A stretch of 64,000 bases of DNA from JASHVB01 sp963780805 (GCA_963780805.1 CAWADP010000010.1:248001-312000); one strand, 5' to 3'. Numbered from the stretch's first letter, positions 27,238-36,881 are shown. The notes: generated by a model not told the origin, from the sequence alone. Translations and numbers: made by a program.

Positions 27238-27765
27238 ATGGAGACGCCCATGCATAGCCAGGACCATCCGGTCAAGCCGCACCACCGGACGCACACCAGC
27301 CCGCCCTACGTCACGGCCTTCATCGCGAAGCTGTTGCCGATCGCACAATCGGTAAAGCAGACCTGGGGAGTGCCGATCGCGGTCCTCATTGCGCAGGGCG
27401 CTTTGGAAACGGGCTGGGGCCAGCACGTCAAGGGTAACGCCTATTTCGGCATCAAGGGAAAGTCCGAAAGCGGCGGATCGGTCAGTTTCGCGACACACGA
27501 GGTAGTCGACGGCAAAAGCATTACAATTCACGACAGTTTCCGCGCCTATGCGAGCCTGCAGGAAGCGGCTGACGGCTATGGCGAGTTTCTGCGGAGCAAT
27601 CCGCGCTACGCCGCCGCCTTCGCCTATACCGACCAGCCCGACCGTTTCGTCGACACAGCTGCGGCGGCCGGATACGCAACCGACCCCGACTATGCACACA
27701 AATTGAAAAGTATCATTCGGGCGCACGGACTCGCCGCGTACGACAAGACGGCTGCTCTGCCGTGA
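27238..27765 (+). CDS. Glucosaminidase-domain (GH73/FlgJ-like) peptidoglycan hydrolase inside the paa operon
   Basis: This 175-residue protein is a GH73-type N-acetylglucosaminidase/muramidase domain, as in FlgJ, phage lysins and type VI secretion effectors. The catalytic glutamate is Glu57 in IAQGALETGWG, followed by the signature NAYFGIKG and the FRAYASLQEAADGYGEFL helix. There is no signal peptide; the N-terminus is only a short basic-polar tail. It overlaps by a base with the following exported-protein gene (TGATG). Placement between paaB and paaC is not expected for catabolism. It could be a toxin effector, a phage remnant or a cell-wall remodelling enzyme. Confidence 0.8.
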   Translation: METPMHSQDHPVKPHHRTHTSPPYVTAFIAKLLPIAQSVKQTWGVPIAVLIAQGALETGWGQHVKGNAYFGIKGKSESGGSVSFATHEVVDGKSITIHDSFRAYASLQEAADGYGEFLRSNPRYAAAFAYTDQPDRFVDTAAAAGYATDPDYAHKLKSIIRAHGLAAYDKTAALP

Positions 27766-28223
27766 TGCGGCCGACACCGTGGCTGCTTGCCGCGACGGTC
27801 GCCCTGTGCGCGCTCGCGGCGCCCGGCGGCGGCGCGGCGGCCGCACCGCCGGGGCTAGGACAGACGCCGCTCTACAGCCGGCTCACGCATGACTGCCGGA
27901 CAGTCGACTTGGCAACTTGGACCCATCCGACCAGGCAGGTGCTGGCCAGGCACGGCGTCACGCTGGACAAGATGCAGATATGTAATAACAACCGCTATCC
28001 GATCTATACCGTTCGCTTCAAGTACGATCCAGAGGGCCAGACCTCGGACTATTTCCATCCGCTCTACGCGGACATGGCGAAGGCGAACGGCTACTGGCCG
28101 TTCTCCTTCGTGGATACGAGGGACGATCTGATCGTCGATGTCAGGCCGGACCGTCACGGCAACGTCGATCTCGATTACGAGCAATTCGGTCCGGTTGGTT
28201 CTGACTCAGGCGGCAAAAGCTGA
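27765..28223 (+). CDS. Exported protein of unknown function, partner of the GH73 gene
   Basis: This 152-residue protein begins with a clear signal peptide (LLAATVALCALAAPGGGAAAA, cleavage after AAAA/APP), so it should be periplasmic. The mature part has two cysteines (HDCRT and MQICNNN), possibly a disulfide, and ends in a Gly/Ser-rich tail. I do not recognise the family. It starts on the last base of the muramidase stop (TGATG) and ends one base before paaC, so it is coupled to the muramidase. An exported partner beside an unexported muramidase resembles an effector-immunity layout; this is inference. Confidence 0.6.
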   Translation: MRPTPWLLAATVALCALAAPGGGAAAAPPGLGQTPLYSRLTHDCRTVDLATWTHPTRQVLARHGVTLDKMQICNNNRYPIYTVRFKYDPEGQTSDYFHPLYADMAKANGYWPFSFVDTRDDLIVDVRPDRHGNVDLDYEQFGPVGSDSGGKS

Positions 28224-28988
28224 ATGGTCACCACGTCAATCACGCTCGCCGAATCTCCCCTTACCCGCGCCTTGCTCTCCCGCGCGGACGATGCGCTGGT
28301 CCTCGGCCACCGCTTGTCCGAATGGACCGGCCATGCGCCGCTGCTGGAGGAGGAACTGGCGCTCGCGAACATCGCGCTGGACCTGATCGGCCAGGCCCGC
28401 GCGCTGTACACCGAAGCCGGCACGTTGACCGGCCATGCCGAGGACGAGCTGGCCTATCTCCGCGATGGCCCCCAGTGGCGCAACGCGCTGATCATGGAGC
28501 TGCCGAACGGCGACTTTGCGTTCACCATGGCCCGTCTGCTGCTGGTGTCCGCCTTCGCCGTGCCGTTCTGGCGGGCGGCGGCCGGGTCGTCGCATGCGGG
28601 CATCGCGGCGATCGCCGCCAAGGCAGCGAAGGAGACCGAATATCACTTGCGCCACGCGGGCGATTGGCTGATCCGCCTGGGCGACGGCACCGCCGAATTG
28701 TACCGCCGCGCGCAGGACGCGGTGGATGCACTGTGGCCCTACACCGGAGAACTGTTCGCGCCCGAGGACCCCGATCTGGTCGCCGCCCGCGTGATCCCCG
28801 ATCCGCCGTCGCTGCGCTCGGCCTGGGAGGCGGCGGTCGGCACAACCCTGGCGGCCGCGACGCTGACCCGCCCAGCTGACGGCTGGATGCAGTCGGGCGG
28901 CCGCGCCGGCCGTCATACGGAACATCTGGGGCACTTGCTCTCGGAGCTGCAGTTCTTGCAGCGAGCTTATCCTGGTGCGACATGGTAA
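28224..28988 (+). CDS. paaC: 1,2-phenylacetyl-CoA epoxidase, subunit C
   Basis: This 254-residue protein is the structural, non-catalytic ferritin-like subunit PaaC. Features are LGHRLSEWTGHAPLLEEELALANIALDLIGQAR, DELAYLRDGPQWRNALIMELPNGDFAFTMARL and the KETEYHLRHAGDWLIRLGDGT helix. It follows directly on the exported-protein stop and its own end overlaps paaD by seven bases, evidence for coupled translation. Confidence 0.95.
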   Translation: MVTTSITLAESPLTRALLSRADDALVLGHRLSEWTGHAPLLEEELALANIALDLIGQARALYTEAGTLTGHAEDELAYLRDGPQWRNALIMELPNGDFAFTMARLLLVSAFAVPFWRAAAGSSHAGIAAIAAKAAKETEYHLRHAGDWLIRLGDGTAELYRRAQDAVDALWPYTGELFAPEDPDLVAARVIPDPPSLRSAWEAAVGTTLAAATLTRPADGWMQSGGRAGRHTEHLGHLLSELQFLQRAYPGATW

Positions 28989-29446
28989 CGGCCAACCGCC
29001 TCGCGCTCGCGCGTGCGGCTGCGGCGTCGGTGCCGGACCCGGAGATACCCGCGCTGACGATCGAAGACCTGGGCATGCTGCAGGACGTCACGCTGGCAGG
29101 CGACACGGTCGAAGTGGCAATCACGCCCAGCTATCTCGGTTGCCCCGCGACGCTGCCGATCGCGCAGGACGTGGCTGCGGCGCTGGACCGCGCCGGTTTC
29201 CCCGGCGCGCGCGTGCGCACCGTGCTGGCGCCGGCGTGGAGCAGTGATCGGATCACGGCGGAGGGACGACGCAAGCTGGTGGAAAACGGTATCGCGCCAC
29301 CGGACCGGGGCGTGCGGAAACCATCCTGTCCACGCTGCGGCAGCGGCGAGACCGAGCAAATCAGCGCGTTTGGCGCCACGCCATGCAAGGCCCTGCATCG
29401 GTGTCTGAGTTGCCGCGAGCCGTTCGAGGCGTTCAAGTGCCACTGA
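28982..29446 (+). CDS. paaD: Phenylacetate degradation protein PaaD (Fe-S assembly, MIP18/DUF59 family)
   Basis: This 154-residue protein helps mature the iron-sulfur or di-iron centre of the epoxidase. It has the DUF59/MIP18 core (VPDPEIPALTIEDLGMLQDV, YLGCPAT) and a C-terminal zinc/iron finger (CPRCGSGETEQISAFGATPCKALHRCLSCREPF). It ends the cluster; the reductase gene paaE and the ring-opening genes are not in this window, so the pathway must be completed elsewhere. Confidence 0.93.
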   Translation: MVTANRLALARAAAASVPDPEIPALTIEDLGMLQDVTLAGDTVEVAITPSYLGCPATLPIAQDVAAALDRAGFPGARVRTVLAPAWSSDRITAEGRRKLVENGIAPPDRGVRKPSCPRCGSGETEQISAFGATPCKALHRCLSCREPFEAFKCH

Positions 29447-29530
29447 TTGGGTTGGCTTGAGCCTCCGCCGCGGATGGGAGGAAACGGACCGACAACCCGT
29501 CCAGTCATCGCCAGCGGCACCAGCCCGCCC

Positions 29531-29965
29531 TCAGCGCGAGAACAGTGAACCGGGTACCAGTTTCTCCAGCGATCCGGCCAGTCCGTGCACCATTGTGCCC
29601 ATGCCGCCTGCATCGCATCCCGCAACTGACGTGCCGGGTACGTTCGGGGCGCCGCATGCCGATGTTTGGCCATCGGTTGCCGCCGCGACCGGTGTCTTCG
29701 TCGCAACAACCGGCTGCTGCGCCGCCGGACCGCAGCCGGAGGCCGCGCCGACGGTCCCGGGCGCGCAGGATCCGGTCTGGCCATTTCCCAAACCCGGCAC
29801 GAATTTCTCGATGGCACCTGCCATCTGGGTCATCCCCTGGTTACCCGCTCCCGAGGCGGCAAGTTCGGCAATGGGCACCACCGCGCATCCGCCCAGCGCC
29901 AGCAGCAACGGCGCAGTCATCATGGCAGCACGAAGAACGGGGGAAGAACGATTGGTGCGGGACAT
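29531..29965 (-). CDS. Small lipoprotein
   Basis: This 144-residue protein has a signal with a lipobox (LLLALGGCAVV), so it should be a membrane-anchored lipoprotein. The mature part contains two related helices (GMTQMAGAIEKFVPGL and GTMVHGLAGSLEKLVPGS) joined by a Cys/Gly/Ala-rich linker that holds several cysteines. The family is not recognised. It is convergent with paaD. The ATG at 29965 is chosen to place the signal correctly; the frame also extends to 30001. Confidence 0.65.
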   Translation of the reverse strand: MSRTNRSSPVLRAAMMTAPLLLALGGCAVVPIAELAASGAGNQGMTQMAGAIEKFVPGLGNGQTGSCAPGTVGAASGCGPAAQQPVVATKTPVAAATDGQTSACGAPNVPGTSVAGCDAGGMGTMVHGLAGSLEKLVPGSLFSR

Positions 29966-30257
29966 GCCACAGCATCCTCGGGGCAGGCGCTGCGACAGCA
30001 TTGATGCTGCCTGGCACCAAGGTTGAGGGGGATGCCGTTCGCAGCGCTTTTCGATCCGATCCGGCGATGCGACTTTATCGGTGAGATACTGAAGGTTTCG
30101 TTAATCCCGTTGCGGTGTTGCCGCGTTCGCGGCCAGGATCGGCTGGCGCTATTTCCGGTGTGCGACTTGCCGACCGGATCGTCTCGGATTGCGCCGGGCC
30201 TTGCCGCGTCCCCCTGCTGCCGCGACACTGCGACTCCGCATCCGACAGGAGCCCATC

Positions 30258-31043
30258 ATGGTCACAGGCGCGCGCATCCCGTTGACCGTCGATCTCGCCG
30301 GCATGCGGGTGGCTATCAGTGGCGGCGGCAACGGCATCGGCCGGGTGATGGCCGACAGCTTCGTCGATTGCGGTGCGCGGGTGTTTGTGTCGGACATCGA
30401 CCCGGAGGCGCTGGCGTCCTGCGGTCATCCGGGCATGCGCGCCGATGCAGGCGTGCCGGGGGATTGCGAGACATTCGTCGATACCGCCGTGACCCATCTT
30501 GGCGGATTGGATGTGCTGGTGAACAACGCCGGCATCGCCGGCCCCACCGCACCGGTGGAGCAAGTGACCCCCGAGGCGCTGGATGCCACGCTGCGCATCG
30601 ATCTCGCATCGATGTTCCATTGCTCGCGTCGCGCCATTCCGGCGCTGCGGGACAGCAGGGGCGGGGCCATCATCAATCTGAGTTCCGCTGCCGGCCGCTT
30701 CGGCTTTCCGCTGCGCGCCCCGTATTCGGCGGCGAAGTGGGGAGTGGTAGGCTTTACCAAGACACTGTCGATCGAGCTCGGCCCCGACGGCATCCGCGTC
30801 AACGCGATTTTGCCCGGCCCGGTGGATGGCCCGCGCATCCGCGCCGTTATCAAGGCCAAGGCGCAGGCGGCTGGGATCTCGGAGAACGAGATGACGGAAC
30901 GCACCGTCGCCACAACGTCGCTGCACTGCTTCGTCAGCCAGCAGGACATCGCCAACATGGCGCTGTATCTGGCGAGCCCGTTCGGTGCCACGATCAGCGG
31001 CCAGGCAATCGCGGTCGATGGCGACATGCAGACGACGATGTGA
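30258..31043 (+). CDS. SDR-family oxidoreductase
   Basis: This 261-residue NAD(P)-binding enzyme is a classical short-chain dehydrogenase. Motifs are GGGNGIG (nucleotide binding), LVNNAGI, the catalytic Ser-Tyr-Lys (INLSSAAGRF and YSAAKW) and the RVNAILPGPVDGPRI segment. The start at 30258 follows ACAGGAG. Its substrate is unknown. It is separated by 0.4 kb, including a MITE-like structure, from the aminotransferase. Confidence 0.88.
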   Translation: MVTGARIPLTVDLAGMRVAISGGGNGIGRVMADSFVDCGARVFVSDIDPEALASCGHPGMRADAGVPGDCETFVDTAVTHLGGLDVLVNNAGIAGPTAPVEQVTPEALDATLRIDLASMFHCSRRAIPALRDSRGGAIINLSSAAGRFGFPLRAPYSAAKWGVVGFTKTLSIELGPDGIRVNAILPGPVDGPRIRAVIKAKAQAAGISENEMTERTVATTSLHCFVSQQDIANMALYLASPFGATISGQAIAVDGDMQTTM

Positions 31044-31140
31044 CCGGGGGTCGTCGCGGTCGAGATGGCGGGCGTGGTCCGCCGCAGCCGTTCGACGGCG
31101 GCACAACCCCTTGTGTTCGCGCTGCCGGACTGCTCAGTGA

Positions 31141-31262
31141 TTCTCACAAAGTTGCAGGAAGCGAGGCAAGCTAACAAAAAAGCCAGTGCGTGGCCCCGGG
31201 AGCGAAAGCCGGAATTCATCTTCTTCGAGAATCTTCCTGGTCTTCCTGGAACTTTGTGAGAA
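31141..31262. mobile_element. MITE-like element with 21-base terminal inverted repeats
   Basis: The 21-base arm at 31141-31161 and its partner at 31242-31262 (AACTTTGTGAGAA core) match as an inverted repeat at 20 of 21 positions and bound 80 bases. The right arm's outer part is repeated directly 23 bases on (AAACTTTGTGAGAAATTCGA, 31274-31293). No target-site duplication is obvious and no transposase is encoded. The rest of the 428-base gap between the SDR and aminotransferase genes holds nothing assignable. Confidence 0.5.
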
Positions 31263-31471
31263 ATTCGACCCTGAAACTTTGTGAGAAATTCGACAGGGCG
31301 GTCCGCTCTGGTAGGGCCCGATCACCCATAGCCGATGCAGCTACGAAGTGCGCCCCCCGGCGGTCGGGAAAGGCCGGCCACCACAATGGCGGCCGCCGAC
31401 AGGCCGCCGGGTGACGCGCTTCCTCATCCTTGCTACCTTGCCGCCTAAACGGACCGTGAGGAAGCCGATCT

Positions 31472-32708
31472 ATGAGCACCACCGCCCTCGACTACGCCAA
31501 GCTGTACAGTGACGGATTGCCCGACCCGGCGCCACGGTGGGCACCCTTCCCGAAATACTATTTCGTCGGCGGCAACAATGACCCGGAGCAAATCCCCATC
31601 GAGGGCCTGATCGCCGCCGCCTCCTCCGTGCTGCGGCGTGAGGGTTCGAAGCTGGCCATCTACAATCTCGGCATGGGACCGCAGGGTTATCCCGGCCTGC
31701 GCCAGTTCGTCGCCGACAAGTCGAAGCGGCACCGCGGCATCGATGCACCGGTCGATGACGTGGCGATCGTCACCGGCTCCGGCCAGGGCATCGACATGAT
31801 CAGCAAGCTTCTGGTCAATCCCGGCGACACCGTGCTGTGCGAGGAGTTCTGCTACCAGGGCGCGCTGAACCGCTTCCGCAAGATCGGAGCGAAGATCGAG
31901 GCGATGAAGCTGGACGCCGACGGCATCGTCATCGACGCGCTGGCGGGACAGCTTGCCGACCTGAAAGCCAAGGGCATCACGCCGAAATTCATCTACACCA
32001 TCCCGACGATCCAGAACCCCACCGCCAGCATCCTGCCGTTGGACCGCCGCCACGCGCTGCTGAAGCTCGCCCACCAGTACAACGTCGCCATCTTCGAGGA
32101 CGAGTGCTACGCCGATCTGCTTTGGCAGGGCGTGGAAGCGCCACCGGCGCTGTATGCCTTGGATTCGGGCGCCGTGATCCATCTCGGGTCGTTCTCCAAG
32201 TCGCTTGCCCCCGCGCTGCGGCTCGGCTTCATCATCGCACCTTGGGAGATCATGTCGCCGCCTGCTGCCACTGAAGGGCGACAGCGGCACTGGCGCGCTG
32301 GACCAGATGATCGTCGCCGAGTACTTCTCGAAGAATTTCGACAAGCACCTGCCGCATCTGAGTGGCGTGCTGAAGGGCAAGCTGGATGCGATGGTGGACG
32401 CGGTGGAGCGTGAGTTCGGCAGTGCAGCGGAATGCTGGATGCCGAAGGGCGGCATCTTCCTGTGGATCAAGCTGCCGGACCAGGTGGACACGCGCAAGCT
32501 GATGAAGCCCGCCGCCGAAGCCGGCATCATCTTCAACGAAGGGCCAGCCTGGGCGGTCAGTCCGAACAACTCGAAATCGCACCTGCGCCTGTGCTTCGCC
32601 ATGCCAAGCAAGGAGACGATCCGCGAGGGCGTCGCCGCACTGGCCAAAGTCTGCTATGAACAAACCGGAATTCCGCTGCACAGCGGCAATATCCGGCGCG
32701 CCAGCTAG
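31472..32708 (+). CDS. PLP-dependent aminotransferase (class I/II), frameshifted
   Basis: This gene would encode about 411 residues of a fold-type-I aminotransferase like those of the 2-aminoadipate/MocR-related class. The N-terminal part (to about residue 260) contains GMGPQGYPGLRQFVADKSKRH, GSGQGIDMISKLL, TIPTIQNPTAS and the PLP-lysine segment GSFSKSLAPALRLGF. The C-terminal part (ALDQMIVAEYFSKNF onward, and WMPKGGIFLWIKLP) is in another frame. The change is at 32255: ATG T CGC CGC CTG; losing one T restores the frame. Both halves are well conserved. The transcript probably continues into the dioxygenase gene, whose start follows by 14 bases. Confidence 0.85.
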
Positions 32709-32722
32709 GAGGAGAGCCAGCA

Positions 32723-33607
32723 ATGATGGACCCGATGCGCGGCAACAACGGTCCGCGCTACAAGCACCAGCCGGGCAACGAGGCGCCCTATGAGACGATC
32801 AGCGTCGATAAGCTGACACCGATCATCGGCGCCGAGATCGGCAGCATCGATCTGTCGCGCCCGCTCGGCAACCACCAGATGGCGGAAGTGCACCGCGCGC
32901 TGGCGGAAAACCTGGTGATCTTCTTCCGCGACCAGCACCTGACGCCGGATCAGCATCTGGCGTTCGGCCGGAATTTCGGCGAGCTGCACATCCATCCGGC
33001 GGCGCCGTCGCACCCGGACCATCCGGAGCTGATGGTCATCCACGCCGACAAAAATTCTCCTCGTGCCAACGGCGAAGGCTGGCACAGCGACGTTTCCTGC
33101 GATACGGAACCGCCGATGGGCAGCATCCTCTACATCAAGACATGTCCCCCGAAGGGCGGCGATACATTGTTCGCCTCTATGTACGCCGCGTACGAGGCGC
33201 TGTCCGATCGCATGAAGGCCTATCTGGAGGGGCTGACCGCGGTGCACGACGGGGAAGAAAACTACCGCGGCACCTACAAATATGCCGGCATGGACGACAA
33301 AGCGGCCTACCCGCGCGCGGAGCACCCGGTGGTGCGCACGCATCCGGTGACCGGGCAGAAGGCGCTGTACGTGAACCGCGGCTTCACCCGCCGCATCGTC
33401 GGCGTGCCGCGCGACGAGAGCCACGCGATGCTGAACTACCTATGGACGCACGCGGAGAACCCGTTGTTCCAGTGCCGCTTCCGTTGGCAGCCGAATTCGA
33501 TCGCGTTCTGGGACAATCGCTGCGTGCAACACCGTGCGATGTGGGACTACTGGCCGCACACGCGTTCCGGATTCCGGGTGACGGTGGCGGGCGACCGGCC
33601 AGTGTAG
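32723..33607 (+). CDS. TauD/TfdA-family dioxygenase
   Basis: This 294-residue Fe(II)/2-oxoglutarate dioxygenase is closer to canonical TauD than the one at 7327. The N-terminal TPIIGAEIGSIDLSRPL is the family signature. The iron ligands are HSD in GWHSDVS and the distal His in CVQHRAMWDYWPH, followed by the 2-oxoglutarate arginine (RSGFRVTV). A strong AGGAGGAG site precedes the ATG. Together with the aminotransferase upstream it may process an amino-sulfonate or other amino compound, but that is inference. Confidence 0.9.
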   Translation: MMDPMRGNNGPRYKHQPGNEAPYETISVDKLTPIIGAEIGSIDLSRPLGNHQMAEVHRALAENLVIFFRDQHLTPDQHLAFGRNFGELHIHPAAPSHPDHPELMVIHADKNSPRANGEGWHSDVSCDTEPPMGSILYIKTCPPKGGDTLFASMYAAYEALSDRMKAYLEGLTAVHDGEENYRGTYKYAGMDDKAAYPRAEHPVVRTHPVTGQKALYVNRGFTRRIVGVPRDESHAMLNYLWTHAENPLFQCRFRWQPNSIAFWDNRCVQHRAMWDYWPHTRSGFRVTVAGDRPV

Positions 33608-33626
33608 CTGTCGGTCTGGTACAAGT

Positions 33627-33656
33627 ACCCCCTCCCTCAAGGGCAGGGGGTGTTTT
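33627..33656. terminator. Rho-independent-like terminator between convergent genes
   Basis: ACCCCCTCCC pairs with GGGCAGGGGGT across a four-base loop and is followed by GTTTTGATT. It lies between the dioxygenase and kinase stop codons and may serve both. Confidence 0.65.
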
Positions 33657-33676
33657 GATTTAGCTGCCTCCTACGC

Positions 33677-35975
33677 CTACGCCTGCACCACCGCATCCCC
33701 CAGCGCCCGCAACATAGCCGCCATCAACCGGTCCTTGCTGACCGGCTTGGCAACGAAATCGGTCATCCCGGCATCGCGGCACGCCGCCATGTCCTCGGGA
33801 AACGCGTTTGCCGTCATCGCCACAATCGCGGCCTGGCGCGACGGGCCCTCCCGGCGGCGGATCACCCGCGTCGCCTCCAGCCCATCCATCTCCGGCATGC
33901 GCATGTCCATGCAGATCATGTCGTATGCGGTGCGTGCCGCCTCGGCGACCGCCTCGGCACCGTCCTGCGCCACGTCAACCTTGATCGGCAGGCCCTTCAG
34001 CAGCCGGATCACCACGAACTGGTTGGTTGGGTTATCCTCCGCCAGCAAGACCCGCATCGGCCGGCCCAGCGCCGCCAGACGCGCCTGCAGTACCGCCGCC
34101 GCTTGCCGCCCATCCGCTGGCGGCGCGGACTCGCTGCCCCGCGGCAGGGCCAGGCGGAACCAGAACCGGCTGCCCTCGCCCGGCACCGAGTGCACGTCGA
34201 TTTGCCCGCCCATCTGCGTCACAAGCTGCTTGCTGATCGCCAGTCCCAGCCCCGACCCGCCGAACCGCCGCGTGATCGAATTGTCGGCCTGCACGAAGGC
34301 ATCGAACAGGGTGGGGAGATTCCCGGAGGCGATGCCGATGCCGGTATCGCGCACGCTCCACTCGACGGTGGCCGCCGCCGCGCCTTGCCGCGCGCATCTG
34401 ACGGCGATGACGACTTCGCCGCTCTCAGTGAACTTCACGGCGTTGGCGACGAGGTTGTGCAGCACCTGCCGGATGCGCCCTGCGTCGCCCAGCAGCGTGG
34501 CCGGCACGTCGGCCTCGGTTTCCAGCCGGATTTCGAACCCCTTCGCCGCCGCGTGCGGGCTGTAAACGCTCAGCGCGTCGTGTGCCAGCGCGACGGGCGA
34601 GAACGGCGCCGCCTCGAACGTCATCCGCCCGGCATCGAGTTTGGAGAAATCCAGGATGTCGTTGAGGATACGCAGCAGCGTATCGCCAGAATCGCGGATC
34701 GCCGTGACCGCCTCGCGTTGCTCTTGCTTCAGGTCCTCGTCCAGCAGGCTGGAAGCCAGGCCGAGCACTGCGTTCATCGGCGTGCGGATCTCGTGGCTCA
34801 TCATCGCCAGGAACGCGGACTTCGCCCGGCTCGCCTCCTCGGCGATCCGGCGGCGTTCGCGTTGTTCGTCGGCCTCCCGCTGCAGCTCCTCGGCGCGCTT
34901 GCGGTCGAGTGCGGCATGCTCTGCGGCACGACGCTCACGGATGTCGCGCACCGCGGTCACCTCGGCTTCGCCCGCGCGTAGCGACAGGCGGCGTGACAGC
35001 ATCTCCACCGGCACCGTATTGCCGTCCGCGGCACGCAGATCGAGCTGCAACGGCTGGGCGCGGGCGCCGCTCTGGAACCCGGTCGCGAACTCGGCCAGCT
35101 CGTGGCCGGTCAGCGCCTCCAGCTCCAGGCCGACCAGGGCGCAGAAGGCGCCGTTCGCGTCCACCACGCGGCCGTCGCGGTGCACCACGATGCCCTCGAA
35201 GGTGCTCTCGGTAAGCTGACGCAGCCGCTGGTTCTCCCGCGTCGCGCGGGCGGCGGCCTGGCGGTCGACCGCCGCGCCCGCCCGCGCCAGCAGCAGCGTC
35301 GCGACAAATTCCGACGCAAACACCACGGTCAGCGGCCGCAGCGCCAGGGCGCCGGACGTCCCCGACACCGTCTCCCAGTCGGAGAACGGCAGGATGGCGA
35401 TCAATGAGCCGAACTCGACCACTGGCAGTCCCGCCGCAACGATGGCCGCGGCGGCGATGGTCCCGGTGCGGCTGCGCGCCAGCTTCCGGCGCCACAGCCC
35501 CAAGGCGCCGATCGCGGTGCCGGCGACCATGGCCTCCAGCACCGTCACCAGCGCGTATCCCAGCACCAGCGGTGCCACCATGTCGCTGAGCGAAAAGAAC
35601 AGGATGCAGGAGGCGGTGGAGGCCAGGATGGAGCCGGCCAGCAGGGCGGTGCGGGCGCCATGCTCCGCGAACACGGTCACTGCCAGCGCGGCCGTGGCGC
35701 CGAAGATCGCGAGCAGGATCGACAGGTCCTGCGGAGGGCCAGGGAACGTTTGCCGGCAGGAACGGGAAATAACCGGCGAGCGACAGGCGGAAAGCGATCC
35801 AGATCGTGGCGCCAAGCAAGGTGCCTCCGCCGATCGTCCGGCTGATGGAGGCGTGGCTGCGGGGCGTTCCGTGCGCCGGCAGCACATGGAAACAGAGCAA
35901 GGTGCCGAGGAGGCTCGCGAGGACAGCGGCCAGGAAGAAGCGGACGTCGTGCGCGGAGAGGAACGCGGCGAACAT
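33677..35975 (-). CDS. Hybrid sensor histidine kinase/response regulator with MHYT-like membrane sensor, frameshifted
   Basis: The corrected product is about 766 residues. The N-terminal part (about 1-240) is a multi-helix membrane domain with weak MHYT-like organisation, but its expected metal-binding residues look replaced (ATIWIAFRL). Then come a PAS domain, a HisKA dimerisation domain (MSHEIRTPMNAVLG), an ATPase domain with N, G1 and G2 boxes (LVANAVKFTESG, GTGIG-like DTGIGIA, GGSGLGLAI), and a C-terminal receiver (LLAEDNPTN, MDMRMPEMDGLEAT, FVAKPVS). The frame breaks at about 35737: CCC TGG CCC TCC GCA becomes WPPQ if one C is dropped from the CCC run. It is divergent from the YfiR-like gene. 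Confidence 0.85.
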
Positions 35976-36087
35976 GGGGGGTGGACTAACCGGCAATCAT
36001 TAACACACCGATAAGGCCTCCCGCCTTCGACCGAGGCAGCGGCCGACTTGCGGCCCAAGCCGGATACCGACGTTGGTGTTCACCTTT

Positions 36088-36113
36088 GCGCAAGGTCTTG
36101 GATGTATCATTGC
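36088..36113 (+). promoter_or_regulatory. Shared GCAAGGTCTTG upstream element, copy 1
   Basis: The sequence GCGCAAGGTCTTGGATGTA, continuing TCATTGC, is nearly the same as at 36882: GGTCTTGxAxxTAxCATxGC in both. It lies about 25-50 bases upstream of the YfiR-like start. Promoter or operator nature is inferred from position and conservation. Confidence 0.5.
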
Positions 36114-36135
36114 CGCATCGGACCCGTAGATCGCG

Positions 36136-36711
36136 ATGGAATGGGAGAAGCATGCGCATGCCGCATCGGTTGCCCGCCGGCGGCAAGGTGCCTGGCGGCG
36201 CGCCACGGCGGTGCTCGCCGGCGCCGCCGGGTTGCTGCTCGCCGCTCCGGCCGGTGCCGCATCCTTATCGGTACAGGAGCTGCTGACGATCGGCCGGGCG
36301 CTGGCCTTCATGCAGCCGCCGCCCACCGGTGGCAGCGTTGCTGTCGTTTATAACGCCGCCGACCCCGGCTCGCGCCAGGATGCCGAGGCAATCGTCAGCG
36401 AGATCGGCCGCGGTCTCGACGTGCGCGGCGCACGCCTGCCGGCGCGGCCGGTGGAAGCTGGTGCGCTTGCCGGCGGGGGATACGCCGTGGCCATCGCGGC
36501 AGCGGGGGCCAATGGGGCGGCGCTCGGTGCGGCGGTGCAGGCGGCGCACATCCTGTGCGTCACCGCGGAGCTGCCGGCGGTCCAGGCCGGCTTCTGCACC
36601 ATGGCGATCAGCACCGACCTGCGGGTGCAGATCGTGCTCAACCATGCGGCCGCCGCGGAATCCGGCGTCAGTTTCGTCGCCGCATTTCGGATGATGATCC
36701 ACGAGATATGA
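36136..36711 (+). CDS. YfiR-family (DUF4154) periplasmic protein
   Basis: This 191-residue protein has a signal peptide (RRATAVLAGAAGLLLAAPAGAAS) and the YfiR/HmsC-like fold, ending GFCTMAISTDLRVQIVLNH and SGVSFVAAFRM. YfiR-type proteins reside in the periplasm and control a partner diguanylate cyclase in Pseudomonas. Here no cyclase is adjacent; instead a hybrid kinase lies divergently and a TonB receptor downstream. The internal part is Ala/Gly-rich. It shares an upstream element with the receptor gene. Function is inferred by family. Confidence 0.65.
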   Translation: MEWEKHAHAASVARRRQGAWRRATAVLAGAAGLLLAAPAGAASLSVQELLTIGRALAFMQPPPTGGSVAVVYNAADPGSRQDAEAIVSEIGRGLDVRGARLPARPVEAGALAGGGYAVAIAAAGANGAALGAAVQAAHILCVTAELPAVQAGFCTMAISTDLRVQIVLNHAAAAESGVSFVAAFRMMIHEI

Positions 36712-36760
36712 ACTGAGGGCTGTGTGCTCCGATTGTGACGGATGGTGCCCGCCATTGCGT

Positions 36761-36843
36761 GTCATTGCGAACGTGGCGAAGCAATCTCCCGCGGGTGACG
36801 TGCGACCTCTCCAGGAGATTGCTTCACTGCGCTCGCAATGACA
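36761..36843. repeat. Long palindromic intergenic repeat, copy 2
   Basis: The same palindrome as at 17783: GTCATTGCGAACG and the arm CACTGCGCTCGCAATGAC, with an inner CAATCTCCCG/CAGGAGATTG pair. It lies between the YfiR-like and TonB receptor genes. Confidence 0.75.
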
Positions 36844-36881
36844 GACCCGCGGGCTCGGAGTGGTTCGTTCCGTTCATTTTT

